From: Acetobacter musti
GTDB taxonomy: Bacteria; Pseudomonadota; Alphaproteobacteria; Acetobacterales; Acetobacteraceae
DNA: 64,000 nucleotides
Assembly: GCF_011516835.1 (NCBI RefSeq)
Contig: NZ_WOTB01000022.1
Span: 1-64,000 of the forward strand
Reading direction: 5' to 3'
This document shows, one piece after another, positions 24,920 through 34,937 of this stretch. The translations under genes and the position numbers were made by a program. The notes below the pieces were generated by a model that saw only the letters and a program-made list of their open reading frames with translations, had not been told where the DNA came from and did not search any database. The stretch's first letter is position 1, and each line of letters opens with the position of its first letter.

Positions 24920-25270
24920 ATGGATTATGATCGCAGATGTGATGATCTTGCGAGCGCAGGTCAGTCAGGACCTGATGTGTCCCGAAAGGGCAATATCCGA
25001 AAGCTGTCTCAGCGTCTCGTCGCGGCAGCGCATTATGCCTGTGATCTTGGAGAACTGGATATGGCAGGAACGCTTCTTGCTCTGGCAGAAGAAGCCATTC
25101 TCCGCAGGAGTGAGTTTCAGAGTTTTAATAAGCGCCGTGTCGTTGAGGATATTATGTCAGCCTATGAGCGGTTATGGAGGCTTAGACAGGATGGGCCATG
25201 CGCACTGCCTGCCGTAGAATCTTTCAGCAGTATTAAAGATATGCTGGGAAGAAGTTCCAGCGAATTATGA
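24920..25270 (+). CDS. Small protein of unknown function
   Basis: A 116-residue protein (ATG 24920; GTG 24908 would add four residues). It is mainly helical: SQRLVAAAHYACDLGELDMA, then GTLLALAEEAILRRSEF and VVEDIMSAYERLWRL. The helix-turn-helix arrangement with repeated alanines looks like a small helical bundle. No family is recognised. No good ribosome site is visible. It stands between nrdB and an AT-rich stretch. Confidence 0.55.
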   Translation: MDYDRRCDDLASAGQSGPDVSRKGNIRKLSQRLVAAAHYACDLGELDMAGTLLALAEEAILRRSEFQSFNKRRVVEDIMSAYERLWRLRQDGPCALPAVESFSSIKDMLGRSSSEL

Positions 25271-25688
25271 TCCCTTTCATATCTGCCATATTAACGCGGT
25301 GAAAATGTGGTCAGAGGCGTCTTTTTGGTCCTGATGGTCGGAAATTTCTGGTATTTTTTTATTCTTGTCCTGAAGGTAATAGAGGAAATGGATTGGGAAT
25401 TTTTTGTAAAATCTGGTTAATGCTAGGAATTCAAAGATAAAATATTTAGAAATTATGATCAATAACATCGTAAAATACATTGTATTATTATTTAAATAAA
25501 CGATGATTTAAATTTAATTATTGTAAAAAACTTATTTTCATAAGTTTGTTACTTTTTCATATTTATTTTTTCATGCGGGATGCATTTTTGGCGCTGTTTG
25601 ATGTGAATGGTAATAAGCATTTGACGGCCAGGGCATAAACATCTAAATCTGCCGTCGCAGACGCCGTGTAGAAAATGCACGCTCCGGC
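25271..25688. other. AT-rich intergenic stretch
   Basis: About 420 bp without a supportable gene. Bases about 25350-25600 are strikingly AT-rich (long runs of A, T and TTTA words) compared with the GC-rich surroundings. A 67-codon leftward frame at 25277-25480 has only the biased composition expected from AT-rich DNA. The part next to tRNA-Ser (after about 25600) returns to normal composition and should hold its promoter. Confidence 0.6.
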
Positions 25689-25780
25689 GGAGGGGTGGCC
25701 GAGTGGCTGAAGGCGGCGGTTTGCTAAACCGTTATACGGGTAACCCCGTATCGAGGGTTCGAATCCCTTCCCCTCCGCCA
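25689..25780 (+). tRNA. tRNA-Ser (GCT)
   Basis: Acceptor GGAGGGG pairs with CCCCTCC, followed by discriminator G and encoded CCA. The anticodon stem GCGGT/ACCGT closes the loop TTGCTAA with anticodon GCT. A long variable arm (TACGGG, loop, CCCGTA) marks a class II tRNA, as expected for serine. The T-arm is GAGGG/CCCTT with loop TTCGAAT. Total 92 bases. Confidence 0.97.
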
Positions 25781-26121
25781 GTTTTTGTTTTCTCTAAAAT
25801 TAAATTAGCAACTGCTTATGACAGAACCCTCAGAGGTCCTGGTAGCCCAGACTGTTGCCTGTACGATTTTCTCATTTCGTTTCGCGTGGAGAGAATGTTC
25901 ACCGACGATTACCGTTAATTATGTGAGCATAGTATCATAGGAATTTTTCTGCCATCCAGATGCCCGGGCAACAGTCAGCCATAGTAAGCAGAATTCATGC
26001 TGACGCTGTCGATCTGAGAACAAGGCTAAAATTCTGATGAGGGTCTGATTGCCTGTCGATTGATGTGTGTGAGAACAGTCGATACAGAGAGCGCTTTCTC
26101 CTTGGGATCTGGTCAGGATAA
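25781..26121. other. Intergenic region with nothing identified
   Basis: 340 bp between tRNA-Ser and the DUF2721 gene. Open frames here are extensions of the tRNA or antisense to the next gene. I see no RNA, repeat or strong hairpin. The end holds a plausible ribosome site AGGATAA before ATG 26122. Confidence 0.5.
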
Positions 26122-26619
26122 ATGGCGCTTCCTCTCTCCGCACTCGCGACTGATTCTGCCGGTGATGTTGCGCATCTCATCGAAACGGCTCTGACGCCTG
26201 TATTTCTTCTTTCCGGTGTCGGGACACTTCTTAATCTGTTCAATACGAGATCTGCTCGTGTGTCAGACCAGATCGAGAAAGCGGCGGATCTGCTTGACGA
26301 TGAACTCAACAAGGCTGGCCGCAAAAATCTCAACAGGCATATCAGACGCCTTCGTCACCGGATCATGGTTCTGGACGTGGCTATCATGTTCGGCGGAATC
26401 GGCGGAGCCACCACCTGCGGCGCGGCTTTCGTTCTTTTTCTGGGTAGTGTGAGGGATGCCTCAATCGCTCTGTGGCTTGTTGGTCTGTTTGGTGCTGCTT
26501 TGCTTTCCACGGTGGCAGCGCTGGCTGTTTTTATTGGGGATTGTTTCTTGTCCTGGAGCAGTCTGAGAACTGATGGGCCTCTGCCCAAAAGCGTAAAGCA
26601 GAGCGCGAAAGAAAGCTGA
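26122..26619 (+). CDS. DUF2721 family membrane protein
   Basis: A 165-residue membrane protein. It has one N-terminal hydrophobic segment (TALTPVFLLSGVGTLLNLFN), then a basic cytoplasmic helix pair (TRSARVSDQIEKAADLLDDE and RKNLNRHIRRLRHRIMVLDV), then two or three further membrane segments. The N-T-R-x-x-R-[VI] block after the first segment and the R-R-x-x-x-[IM] block before the second are typical of DUF2721. Function unknown. ATG 26122 has AGGATAA just upstream. Confidence 0.8.
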   Translation: MALPLSALATDSAGDVAHLIETALTPVFLLSGVGTLLNLFNTRSARVSDQIEKAADLLDDELNKAGRKNLNRHIRRLRHRIMVLDVAIMFGGIGGATTCGAAFVLFLGSVRDASIALWLVGLFGAALLSTVAALAVFIGDCFLSWSSLRTDGPLPKSVKQSAKES

Positions 26620-26634
26620 CCCGAAAAGTTGCGG

Positions 26635-26823
26635 TCAGGAGTGTCCACGGCGTTGCAGCCACAGGTTTACAAGAGCGATCACAAGGCCTGCAAAGCCAAA
26701 ACCGAAACCTGCGACAAGCCAGAGGCCGGTGCTGTCTGTGTCGGGCATCAGGAATGAGCCGGCAATGCAGGCAAGCGCAAGAATCCAGACGATCAGCGCT
26801 GAGAAAATTAAGCTATATTTCAT
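26635..26823 (-). CDS. Small two-helix membrane protein
   Basis: A 62-residue protein with two membrane segments (SLIFSALIVWILALACIAGS and GLWLVAGFGFGFAGLVIALV) and a short basic end QRRGHS. ATG 26823 is preceded by a strong AGGAGGTG nine bases away, which rules out the longer GTG start at 26835 that overlaps this site. It is convergent with the DUF2721 gene, with 15 bp between the stops. Function unknown. Confidence 0.7.
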   Translation of the reverse strand: MKYSLIFSALIVWILALACIAGSFLMPDTDSTGLWLVAGFGFGFAGLVIALVNLWLQRRGHS

Positions 26824-26975
26824 TGTATCCCACACCTCCTGGTTCGGGCAGATCGTTCATAAATATCTGGTCGCATATAATATATAATCACCCAATCCTG
26901 GCTGAGCATGAGTAATTCAAAATGATGGCGGTCTGTATGAGATTGGTTGTGAGCGTGCTCAGCTAATGATTTAGC

Positions 26976-27446
26976 TTACTGATATTTTGTTCCATTAACG
27001 ACAACATATCCAGGCATCCCCCAGTGCCGCCCTGTTCCATGATGTGTCCAGTCAATCCCCTGGCGACGGGGAGCATCGTAGTAATAGCGTCCGACGATTT
27101 CGGCCTGGTCACCTTTTGCGACCCAGGGCCATTCGGGAGCGTTCATCTCGTCGAGGTCCGAGACGATACGGATGGAAACTCCGCTGCCGACATCAACGTA
27201 AAAATAACCATGCCAGCCGCTGCGCGTGTGTTTTGCTCTGGATGAAACGGCAACAACTCTTCCGCAGACGTGCACCGGTAAGTCTTCCCGTCCGCCACCA
27301 TTTTCGAACGTACGTTGCGCCGCCAGAAATGCGCTGTCATCACAGACGGAGGAAACTGTCTGCGCCTGTGCACAGCCGCTGTTCAGCAGTGTACTCATTA
27401 TCGCAACAGCCAGTCCACGTATAAGCCAGGCAGTCGACTGACGCAT
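26976..27446 (-). CDS. Exported DUF3465 family protein
   Basis: A 156-residue protein with a signal peptide (GLAVAIMSTLLNSGCAQAQ, probable cleavage after AQA). The mature domain has a beta-rich OB-like layout: PVHVCGRVVAVSSRAKHTRS, then a strand pair and DQAEIVGRYYYDAPRRQGID, then WTHHGTGRHWGMPGYVVVNG. The W-T-H-H-x-T/P and G-Y-V-x-x-N-G-x-x-Y ends are characteristic of DUF3465. Two cysteines remain in the mature part. Function unknown; presumably periplasmic. Confidence 0.75.
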   Translation of the reverse strand: MRQSTAWLIRGLAVAIMSTLLNSGCAQAQTVSSVCDDSAFLAAQRTFENGGGREDLPVHVCGRVVAVSSRAKHTRSGWHGYFYVDVGSGVSIRIVSDLDEMNAPEWPWVAKGDQAEIVGRYYYDAPRRQGIDWTHHGTGRHWGMPGYVVVNGTKYQ

Positions 27447-27651
27447 ACAGATATCCCCTTTCGGTAATGTCCCGCGGTATTTGCGGACTCTGTATTACGG
27501 AATGGGCAGCCTTCTCCGGCATGTCAACTTTCTGGCGGTCGGCCATATATCGCAGATTACTCGGGCGCTCATTATACAGCGAACGCGGAGAAAAGATCGG
27601 AAATGGCTGACGACGCAGGATGGTGGCTTTTCGCCTCTCCTGAAAAACGTG

Positions 27652-28650
27652 TCAGCCCATTCCTGTCCGCATTGAGGAAAAATACCGGTCTATTGCGTCG
27701 CGCATAGCTCCGGCGACCATCGCCCGATGGCCTGCCTGCCGAAGTGATTCTTCATCGCGACGGTTCGACATGAAGCCCATCTCAATCAGAACTGAAGGAA
27801 TATCGGCAGATTTCAGAACGACAAAGGCCGCGTGACGGTGCGGGTGGTTCAGAAGCGTCAGTCTTGACTGAAAAGATGTCACAACTGAACTGGCGATATG
27901 TGCTGAACCGCGTCTGGTTTCTTCTGATACCAGACTGGCGAGGATTTGCTGGATTTCAGGCGAGGTTGCATGCACGTGCGGACCTCCGAACAGATCCGCG
28001 CTATTTTCACTTTGTGCGATCAGTGCCGTCTGACTGTCGGAAGCCGCGCCCGACAATGTATAAACGCTTGCGCCCCGGACGGACGCATCATGCAGTGCAT
28101 CGGCATGCATGGAGATGAATAATTCCGCCCGGTGGGTCTGCGCCATCTCTACGCGACCTTCCAGCGGGATAAATCGATCCGACGTTCTGGTAAGCGCGAC
28201 GCGGTAGCGTCCGGAAGCCAGAAGCTGTCGCTCGAGTTCCGCGGCTGCGGCTTCGGCGACGTGTTTCTCATATGTTCCCGAATAGCCAATAGCCCCCGGA
28301 TCTTTGCCGCCGTGACCGGGATCAAGCATGACCAGAGGACGTGGTGGGGGCGCATTTCGGAGCACCGCAGGAGTATGCAGTGAAGACACTGTGGTTGCAG
28401 AATGCTGTGTTAGTGCAGGACTGTGTGTCTTTGAGCGGGCCAGCCCGATGGATGGCAGCAACGGAGCCAGACCTGCGACCAGAGTGGCGCGTCGCGTCGT
28501 AAGGCCACCAATAAGCCCGGACGCTGTGTTGTCAGGAAGCGGGCCGGCCTCAGATGAAGTGATGCCCTGCCGGAATACCTTTGTTCCGGGGGCATCTGTG
28601 CCTTGTAGACCAGGAGGTGCGTTCCGATCCTGCGTCATCTGTTGTTCCAT
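27652..28650 (-). CDS. N-acetylmuramoyl-L-alanine amidase (AmiC-like)
   Basis: A 332-residue periplasmic amidase that cuts the bond between muramic acid and the stem peptide during cell separation. The Amidase_3 zinc ligands are visible: MLDPGHGGKDPG (His), YEKHVAE (Glu), LFISMHADAL (His); the catalytic Glu is in SVLIEMGFMSN. A twin-arginine signal, LTTRRATLVAGLAPLLPSIG, lies unusually far in, near residues 51-70, after a hydrophilic stretch. ATG 28650 has no clear ribosome site; ATG 28638 is an alternative. No AMIN cell-wall targeting domain is present. Confidence 0.88.
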   Translation of the reverse strand: MEQQMTQDRNAPPGLQGTDAPGTKVFRQGITSSEAGPLPDNTASGLIGGLTTRRATLVAGLAPLLPSIGLARSKTHSPALTQHSATTVSSLHTPAVLRNAPPPRPLVMLDPGHGGKDPGAIGYSGTYEKHVAEAAAAELERQLLASGRYRVALTRTSDRFIPLEGRVEMAQTHRAELFISMHADALHDASVRGASVYTLSGAASDSQTALIAQSENSADLFGGPHVHATSPEIQQILASLVSEETRRGSAHIASSVVTSFQSRLTLLNHPHRHAAFVVLKSADIPSVLIEMGFMSNRRDEESLRQAGHRAMVAGAMRDAIDRYFSSMRTGMG

Positions 28651-29177
28651 ATCAGAAAGCTCGAAACAATTCTGCCATGGTCATATTATGGAGTCATTAA
28701 TAAACATGTGGTGATTCAGGAGGTTGTCTGTCTTCCACTCGTCTGATTGCCTGGCGGAATATACGACAGCTTGCGTGAGGCGTGCATTTCAGCCATGGTT
28801 GTGATTGCATGGCGCTGTCAATGACTGGTTATGTGACCTGGACCAGAATACGCGGCACCCCGAACGGCGGGACTGCGGCGGAGTTTCAGGGCAGGTGTTA
28901 CTTAACTACGCTGAACGATAAGGACGGATGAGAGCAGGGCTGGACACGGTGAAGGAGCGGAGCGAGGGCGCGGGTAAATATTTTACCGGATACGCCTCTG
29001 GTAAGCCGTTGCTGTTCAGCTGCTCAGGCACACTCTGCGTTTCCCGGACGTCGTTCACGCTCGCCATTTCAGACTGTTCAGTCGATTTTCCCTATGCGTT
29101 CCCGCGCGGCGCCCGGTTCATCTGCAACCGGCTGCGCCCGCCTGGAAGAATGCAGGGACACCGGAGTTTCCCTTTTT
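28651..29177. other. Long leader region upstream of rne
   Basis: 527 bp between the divergent amidase and rne starts. No gene is supported; open frames here end before or run into rne in the wrong place. It must contain both promoters. RNase E genes commonly have long leaders through which the enzyme controls its own mRNA. That fits, but I cannot identify the conserved hairpin here. Confidence 0.45.
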
Positions 29178-31979
29178 ATGACCAAGCGTATGCTGATAGA
29201 CGCGACGCACGCGGAAGAAACCCGCGTCGTTGTGATGGATGGAAGCCGTCTCGAAGATTATGATGTCGAGGCTGCGAACAGAAAGCAGCTGAAAGGCAAT
29301 ATCTATCTTGCCAAAGTTATCCGCGTTGAGCCCAGCCTGCAGGCTGCGTTTGTTGAATACGGCGGTAATCGGCATGGTTTCCTCGCCTTCAGTGAGATTC
29401 ATCCGGACTATTATCAGATTCCCGTAGCTGACCGCGAAAAGCTGCTCGCGCTTCAGGAAGAGGAAGCAACTGCTATCGAGGCTGAGGAAGAGGCCGAGGC
29501 AACGCAGACTGCGGACAATGCTGAAGAGGTTCTTGCCGACGACGGCCTTACCGATGATGTGCAGGTTGCGGACAGCAGCAGTGACGCCTCGCAGGTTTCG
29601 GCGTCCGGGAATCTTCCGGATTATGTCGGCGGTGAGACCGATACAGGTGAAGAAGATCTGGTGCAGAAGCGTATGGCCCGCTTCCTGCGCAGCTATAAAA
29701 TTCAGGAAGTCATTCGCCGGCGCCAGATTCTGCTCGTTCAGGTCGTGAAAGAGGAACGCGGCAACAAGGGCGCTGCCCTGACGACGTATATTTCGCTGGC
29801 CGGACGGTATTGCGTGCTGATGCCCAATGCTCTGCGTGGCGGTGGCGTCTCAAGGAAGATCACCGCCGTGGCGGACCGACGGCGTCTCAAGGATATTATC
29901 GCTGATCTTCAGTTGCCACGTGGTATGGCCATGATCGTTCGTACGGCAGGTGCACAGCGGCCGCGTCCGGAAGTCATGAAGGATTGCGAATATCTTCTGC
30001 ATCTCTGGGATGAGATCCGTGAGCACACGCTGGAATCTGTCGCGCCGGCGCTGATTTATGAGGAGGCCAGCCTCGTAAAGCGGGCTATCCGGGACGTTTA
30101 TACCCGCGATATTGACGATATTGTTGTTGACGGGGAGGCCGGCTGGCGGTCAGCCCGGGATTTCATGCGGATGCTCATGCCGCAGAGCGCTCATAAGGTG
30201 AAGCTGTGGCGGAAGGAAAGTCAGCCCCTCTTCAGTCATTTCCACGTCGAGGGTCTTCTTGATGCGATGCTGTCCCCAACGGTGCAGCTTCGGTCAGGCG
30301 GATATCTCGTAATCAATCAGACCGAGGCGCTGGTTTCCATCGACGTAAATTCGGGTCGCGCCACGCGCGAACGTAATATCGAAGAGACGGCGGTCAAGAC
30401 CAATCTGGAGGCAGCTGATGAGGTTGCCCGGCAGCTTCGCCTTCGCGACCTCGCTGGCCTGATCGTCATCGACTTCATCGATATGGAGTCCCGCAGGCAT
30501 AACGCACAGGTTGAACGGCGCCTCAAGGATGCGCTGCGCCATGATCGCGCGCGCATTCAGGTTGGCGGAATTTCTCATTTCGGTCTGCTTGAAATGTCGC
30601 GCCAGCGACTGCGTCCGTCAGTCGCGGAAGCTGCTTTTACACCCTGTCCGCATTGTCAGGGTACAGGCATTGTGCGTGGAATCGAAAGCTCGGCACTGCA
30701 TGTGCTGCGTGCGATTGAGGAAGAAGGCGGTCTGCGTCGGGCAGCTGAGATCACCGTGTATGTCGCCGGGGAAATCGCGCTGTATATCCTCAATAATAAG
30801 CGCGACTGGCTGAGTTCAATCGAAGCACGCCACAAGATGCGCGTTTTCTTCGGTGCCGACGCAACGCTGCCACCTCCGGAAGTACGTATTGAACGTCATC
30901 GGCCTCAGACCGCACGCTTTGACGCCCCGGAGGCCGGGAATGCAGCCGGAGAGCTGACGGCGCCGGAAGCGGAGTCCCGGTCGGATGCGGAAAGTAAGGA
31001 TGACGAAGTCGCCGTCGCTCCCGCAAGGACAATCCCCATTACTGACAAGGCCCCTGAGACAGCCGCCGGCTCTGACGCGCGTCGTGAAGACGAGGCAGAG
31101 GAAACGGAGGAGGGGCAGCCTCGCCGCCGCCGCCGCCGCCGCCGCCGTCGCGGTGGACAAAGAGATGAAAACGGCAACAGCGCGATGTTGTCGGACGATC
31201 AGAAAAACCCAGTTCCGGATGAGCAGCCGACGGGTCCGGCAGACGGTGAGCCGCAGCGCGCCCGGACGACACAGCCATCAGCTTCGGAAGAAAATCTGGT
31301 GCCGGGTCGCACGCGTACCCGACACTCTCGTAAGGTGGCCACTGACAACGCTCAGTCCCGGCCACGCCAGCCTGCTGCGTCAGTACCGGTGGTGAAAGGG
31401 TGGCAGGGGCCCACGCCTGCCGATCCGTTTGGTGGCAGCTTTGATATCTTCGATATGATGGAGCAGGCGGAGCAGGAAGAGACGCAGGCGGCGCCGGTCA
31501 GAAAACCTGACCACAGTCCGGAGCCAGTGATCCCGGAACCGCCGGCCACTGTGGCAGAGACTGCAGAGGAAAATGGGACGCTGCCTCTTCTTGTGCCTGA
31601 AGCAGATGCCGCTCTGGCGCAGATTGCGGATGAGACGGAGAAACCTCGCGGTCGTACCCGGTCCCGTCGCAAACCGAAAGTGTCGGAGGCACCGCCTGCT
31701 GACACGGCAGTAGCAGGGAATATGACGGCGACCGCCGAGGTTGCTCCGTCACCATCGGAAGTCGCAGAACAGGAGGCAAAGCCTCGTCGCCGCACGCGAA
31801 GCCGCCGTAAGACGGAAGTCGAACCGGTAATCCCGGAAACCGCAACTGTGGCTTCGGAGCAGAAAGCTGCTACGGAAAAGAAGAAAACCTCCCGTGAACC
31901 GGTTATCTTCGTGGAACCCGTCGTGATTGAAGACGGGACGCCGGCAGCTAAACCGCGCACAGGATGGTGGCGTCGCTGA
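29178..31979 (+). CDS. rne: Ribonuclease E
   Basis: A 933-residue endoribonuclease of mRNA decay and rRNA/tRNA processing. ATG 29178 gives the canonical start TKRMLIDATHAEETRVVVMD; a longer frame to 29094 is unlikely. The S1 domain (NIYLAKVIRVEPSLQAAFVE) is split by an acidic insertion at about residues 95-165, typical of alphaproteobacteria. Catalytic Asp residues lie in VSIDVNSGRATRERN and LIVIDFIDM. The Zn-link CPHCQGTG is near residue 490. The C-terminal third is disordered, with Arg10 at about 649-658 (31122-31151) and repeated K-P-R-x-R-T-R-S-R-R-K blocks. These are likely RNA and degradosome contacts. Confidence 0.95.
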   Translation: MTKRMLIDATHAEETRVVVMDGSRLEDYDVEAANRKQLKGNIYLAKVIRVEPSLQAAFVEYGGNRHGFLAFSEIHPDYYQIPVADREKLLALQEEEATAIEAEEEAEATQTADNAEEVLADDGLTDDVQVADSSSDASQVSASGNLPDYVGGETDTGEEDLVQKRMARFLRSYKIQEVIRRRQILLVQVVKEERGNKGAALTTYISLAGRYCVLMPNALRGGGVSRKITAVADRRRLKDIIADLQLPRGMAMIVRTAGAQRPRPEVMKDCEYLLHLWDEIREHTLESVAPALIYEEASLVKRAIRDVYTRDIDDIVVDGEAGWRSARDFMRMLMPQSAHKVKLWRKESQPLFSHFHVEGLLDAMLSPTVQLRSGGYLVINQTEALVSIDVNSGRATRERNIEETAVKTNLEAADEVARQLRLRDLAGLIVIDFIDMESRRHNAQVERRLKDALRHDRARIQVGGISHFGLLEMSRQRLRPSVAEAAFTPCPHCQGTGIVRGIESSALHVLRAIEEEGGLRRAAEITVYVAGEIALYILNNKRDWLSSIEARHKMRVFFGADATLPPPEVRIERHRPQTARFDAPEAGNAAGELTAPEAESRSDAESKDDEVAVAPARTIPITDKAPETAAGSDARREDEAEETEEGQPRRRRRRRRRRGGQRDENGNSAMLSDDQKNPVPDEQPTGPADGEPQRARTTQPSASEENLVPGRTRTRHSRKVATDNAQSRPRQPAASVPVVKGWQGPTPADPFGGSFDIFDMMEQAEQEETQAAPVRKPDHSPEPVIPEPPATVAETAEENGTLPLLVPEADAALAQIADETEKPRGRTRSRRKPKVSEAPPADTAVAGNMTATAEVAPSPSEVAEQEAKPRRRTRSRRKTEVEPVIPETATVASEQKAATEKKKTSREPVIFVEPVVIEDGTPAAKPRTGWWRR

Positions 31980-32014
31980 AGTCGCCTCTGTTCTTCTGAA
32001 TGCCTGTATGACCC

Positions 32015-32045
32015 GCCCCCGTGTCTTTGTCTGAAGCACGGGGGC
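32015..32045 (+). terminator. Probable terminator after rne
   Basis: A perfect 9 bp stem GCCCCCGTG / CACGGGGGC with a 13-base loop lies 36 bp after the rne stop, followed by TGTTCG, only a weak T-tract. Confidence 0.55.
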
Positions 32046-32168
32046 TGTTCGTTCCGGGAGTACTTGCCTGGGCTGGAAGTTTGCCGGATGAATAAGCCGG
32101 TGCTCTCATCTCAGCTTCCATGGTGGACATCTCTTGCGGTCGTCCTGAGGAGTAGCCATGTTGATTTC

Positions 32169-34403
32169 ATGGCTGCACGTAACCGATCCTCGCTCGAAGC
32201 TAATCCCGGACTTGTGTTCCAGCCGGAGCGCCTGCCACCAAAAGAAAAGCGCTTCCGTATGGAAGTGGTATCGGAATACGAACCGGCTGGTGATCAGCCT
32301 CAGGCGATTGGAGAACTGACACAGGGAATCGGGATCGGTGAGCGTGATCAGGTTCTTCTGGGCGTAACAGGTTCAGGAAAAACATTTACGATGGCCAAGG
32401 TAATCGAGGCCACTCAGAAGCCGACACTCATTCTTGCGCCCAATAAAACACTTGCCGCTCAGCTTTATGGTGAGATGAAGCAGTTCTTTCCGAACAATGC
32501 GGTTGAATACTTTGTAAGTTATTACGATTATTATCAGCCTGAGGCCTATGTTCCCCGTTCTGATACTTATATCGAAAAAGACAGCCAGATTAACGAGCGG
32601 ATTGATCGTATGCGTCACGCAGCGACGCAGGCGCTTCTGGAGCGTAATGATGTGATCATTGTCGCGTCTGTTTCGTGTATCTATGGTATTGGCTCGGTCG
32701 AGACGTATTCCAGAATGGTCGTCCGGCTTGAGATTGGTGGTGAGATTGACCGCGACAAGCTCATCAAAGGGCTTGTTGAACTCCAGTACAGACGTAACGA
32801 CGCAGCATTCGCGCGTGGTGCTTTCCGTGTGCGTGGCGAAAGCATTGATATTTATCCGTCACAGAACGAGGACCGCGCCTGGCGCGTCACTCTTTTTGGT
32901 GACGAGATCGACCAGATTATCGAATTCGATCCGCTGACCGGCGAAAAGACGGCTGATCTGCAGGAGGTCAGTCTTTACGCCAATAGTCACTATGTGACGC
33001 CACGTCCGACGCTCAATCAGGCTATTGTCAGTATAAAACAGGAACTGCGTGAGCAGCTTGATCTGTTTACGAAACAGGGCAGGTTGCTGGAGGCTGAACG
33101 TCTTCAGCAGCGTACAACGTTCGATCTTGAAATGATGGAAACGACCGGTGTCTGTAAAGGCATCGAGAATTACTCACGTTATCTGTCCGGGCGAAAGGCT
33201 GGCGAACCACCACCGACGCTTTTTGAATATCTGCCCGAGGACGCATTACTGATTGTTGATGAAAGTCACGTCACCGTGCCGCAGATCGGTGGTATGGAGC
33301 GAGGGGATTTCGCACGCAAATCTGTCCTCGCGGAGTTCGGTTTCAGGCTTCCTTCCTGTCTTGATAACCGGCCGCTGAAATTCGGTGAATGGGACGCTTA
33401 TCGTCCGCAGACCCTGTTTGTCAGCGCGACGCCCGGACCGTGGGAGATGGAGCGTACACAGGGCGCTTTCAGTGAGCAGGTGATCCGGCCGACCGGTCTT
33501 GTCGATCCTGTCACGGAGGTGCGGCCTGTCGAGCATCAGGTCGATGATCTGCTTGCCGAATGTCGGGATACGATCCGTAAAGGGGGCCGTATTCTCGTTA
33601 CAGTGCTGACCAAACGTATGGCGGAGGATCTGACGGAATATCTGGACGAGGCGGGTATTAAAGTCCGCTATCTGCATTCTGACATTGATACTCTTGAGCG
33701 TATTGAAATCATCCGTGACCTGAGGCTGGGCGCGTTTGATGTGCTTGTCGGCATTAATCTTCTTCGCGAGGGTCTGGATATTCCGGAATGTTCGCTGGTG
33801 GCGATCCTGGATGCTGACAAGGAAGGCTTCCTGCGCTCACGGACCTCGCTGGTTCAGACGATTGGTCGGGCCGCGCGTAATGTGGATGGTCGGGTCGTGC
33901 TTTATGCTGACCGTATGACGGACAGTCTGCGTTATGCGATTGAGGAAACAACCAGGCGGCGCGAGAAGCAGACGGCCTGGAATCTGGAACATGGCATTAC
34001 GCCACAAAGCGTTCGCAAGCAGATTGGTAATATCGTCAGCTCGGTTTTTGAGCAGGATTATGTCACTGTTACACCTGCCGAGGGCGCAGAGGCGGATGAG
34101 TTTGTCGGTAAAAATCTTGATGCAACGATTGCGGAACTGGAACACCGGATGCGTGCCGCGGCAGCGGATCTGGAATTTGAGACGGCAGCGCGCCTGCGTG
34201 ATGAAGTGAAGCGTCTAGAAGCTTTGCAGTTAGGTCTTGAACCGCCTCCTCCTCTTTCGCAAAACAGACAGGGAGGTCCGGGACGCAGGAAAGACAAAAC
34301 TCCGGTTCCTCTGGGTCCCGGTGGAGGAGGCTATGACCCTGCTAAACGGAAAGGTCGCTCATCCGGTTCACGTCGTAAGCCTGGCTCTCCCGGCTCCGGA
34401 TAG
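32169..34403 (+). CDS. uvrB: Excinuclease ABC subunit B
   Basis: A 744-residue DNA damage recognition helicase of nucleotide excision repair. Walker [13 protein letters not shown], the beta-hairpin with [20 protein letters not shown] that locks the damaged strand, helicase motifs [41 protein letters not shown] and [20 protein letters not shown]. The C-terminal UVR motif ([20 protein letters not shown]) binds UvrC. ATG 32169 gives a 30-residue lead before the core; upstream in-frame ATGs are less likely. The last 50 residues are Gly/Pro/Lys/Arg-rich. Confidence 0.96.
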   Translation: MAARNRSSLEANPGLVFQPERLPPKEKRFRMEVVSEYEPAGDQPQAIGELTQGIGIGERDQVLLGVTGSGKTFTMAKVIEATQKPTLILAPNKTLAAQLYGEMKQFFPNNAVEYFVSYYDYYQPEAYVPRSDTYIEKDSQINERIDRMRHAATQALLERNDVIIVASVSCIYGIGSVETYSRMVVRLEIGGEIDRDKLIKGLVELQYRRNDAAFARGAFRVRGESIDIYPSQNEDRAWRVTLFGDEIDQIIEFDPLTGEKTADLQEVSLYANSHYVTPRPTLNQAIVSIKQELREQLDLFTKQGRLLEAERLQQRTTFDLEMMETTGVCKGIENYSRYLSGRKAGEPPPTLFEYLPEDALLIVDESHVTVPQIGGMERGDFARKSVLAEFGFRLPSCLDNRPLKFGEWDAYRPQTLFVSATPGPWEMERTQGAFSEQVIRPTGLVDPVTEVRPVEHQVDDLLAECRDTIRKGGRILVTVLTKRMAEDLTEYLDEAGIKVRYLHSDIDTLERIEIIRDLRLGAFDVLVGINLLREGLDIPECSLVAILDADKEGFLRSRTSLVQTIGRAARNVDGRVVLYADRMTDSLRYAIEETTRRREKQTAWNLEHGITPQSVRKQIGNIVSSVFEQDYVTVTPAEGAEADEFVGKNLDATIAELEHRMRAAAADLEFETAARLRDEVKRLEALQLGLEPPPPLSQNRQGGPGRRKDKTPVPLGPGGGGYDPAKRKGRSSGSRRKPGSPGSG

Positions 34404-34449
34404 AAAGAACGGGGTCAGTATCAGTTGAGCAGGGATCAGCAGAGCATTG

Positions 34450-34626
34450 TCACAGATGGCCAAGCTCGACAAGGACGACAAGAAAAGGCGTGACTGCCAG
34501 AACAACCCACGCTCCCATGGCGCAGGTTGCAAAAACCTGCGCAGCCTTTCGTTTCACCGCTCCGGATGGTGTCCTTATGGTGCCGGAGGCTGCTACGTTC
34601 TGAGTCTGAATGTCAGTCTTATTCAT
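34450..34626 (-). CDS. Small single-pass membrane protein
   Basis: A 58-residue frame beginning MNKTDIQTQNVAASGTIRTP. The ribosome site is near perfect: AAAAGGAGG four bases before ATG 34626. A hydrophilic, basic N-terminal half (SGAVKRKAAQVF) leads to one membrane segment, ATCAMGAWVVLAVTPFLVVL, and a short VELGHL end. It is convergent with uvrB, with about 46 bp between the stops. No family is recognised. Size and layout suit a small membrane-associated regulator. Confidence 0.65.
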   Translation of the reverse strand: MNKTDIQTQNVAASGTIRTPSGAVKRKAAQVFATCAMGAWVVLAVTPFLVVLVELGHL

Positions 34627-34937
34627 GAGACCTCCTTTTCAGTCTTCTGATCGGTTATCCGAGTCTTATTTATGGCTGAGACACTGCCTTCCGGCTGGAA
34701 AATATCCAAGTTACCAACTGTCTCGTCATATCACTGCTGTTTTTCAGTCCGGAAATGATAAGAACCGACGTCTGGGGCAAAATCGTGGCGAGGAGTGAGA
34801 TTGGAAAAGAAAATCTTTCTGCGGGTCAGGTGCTCTCTGCCATTTATGCGGCGCTGGTTACAATGTGTGTGATTAAGACACGGTATTTTTCATTTTCCCG
34901 GGTCGGACAGAGGCAATGCGCTTAAGTTTTTAAGTGG
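34627..34937. other. Intergenic region with nothing identified
   Basis: About 310 bp between the small membrane gene and the end of the ATP12 gene. I see no supported frame, RNA or T-tract hairpin. The first 100 bp should contain the promoter of the small leftward gene. Confidence 0.45.

Noticed and set aside
25703..25918. 71-codon frame across tRNA-Ser
   Set aside because: It is the tRNA sequence translated.
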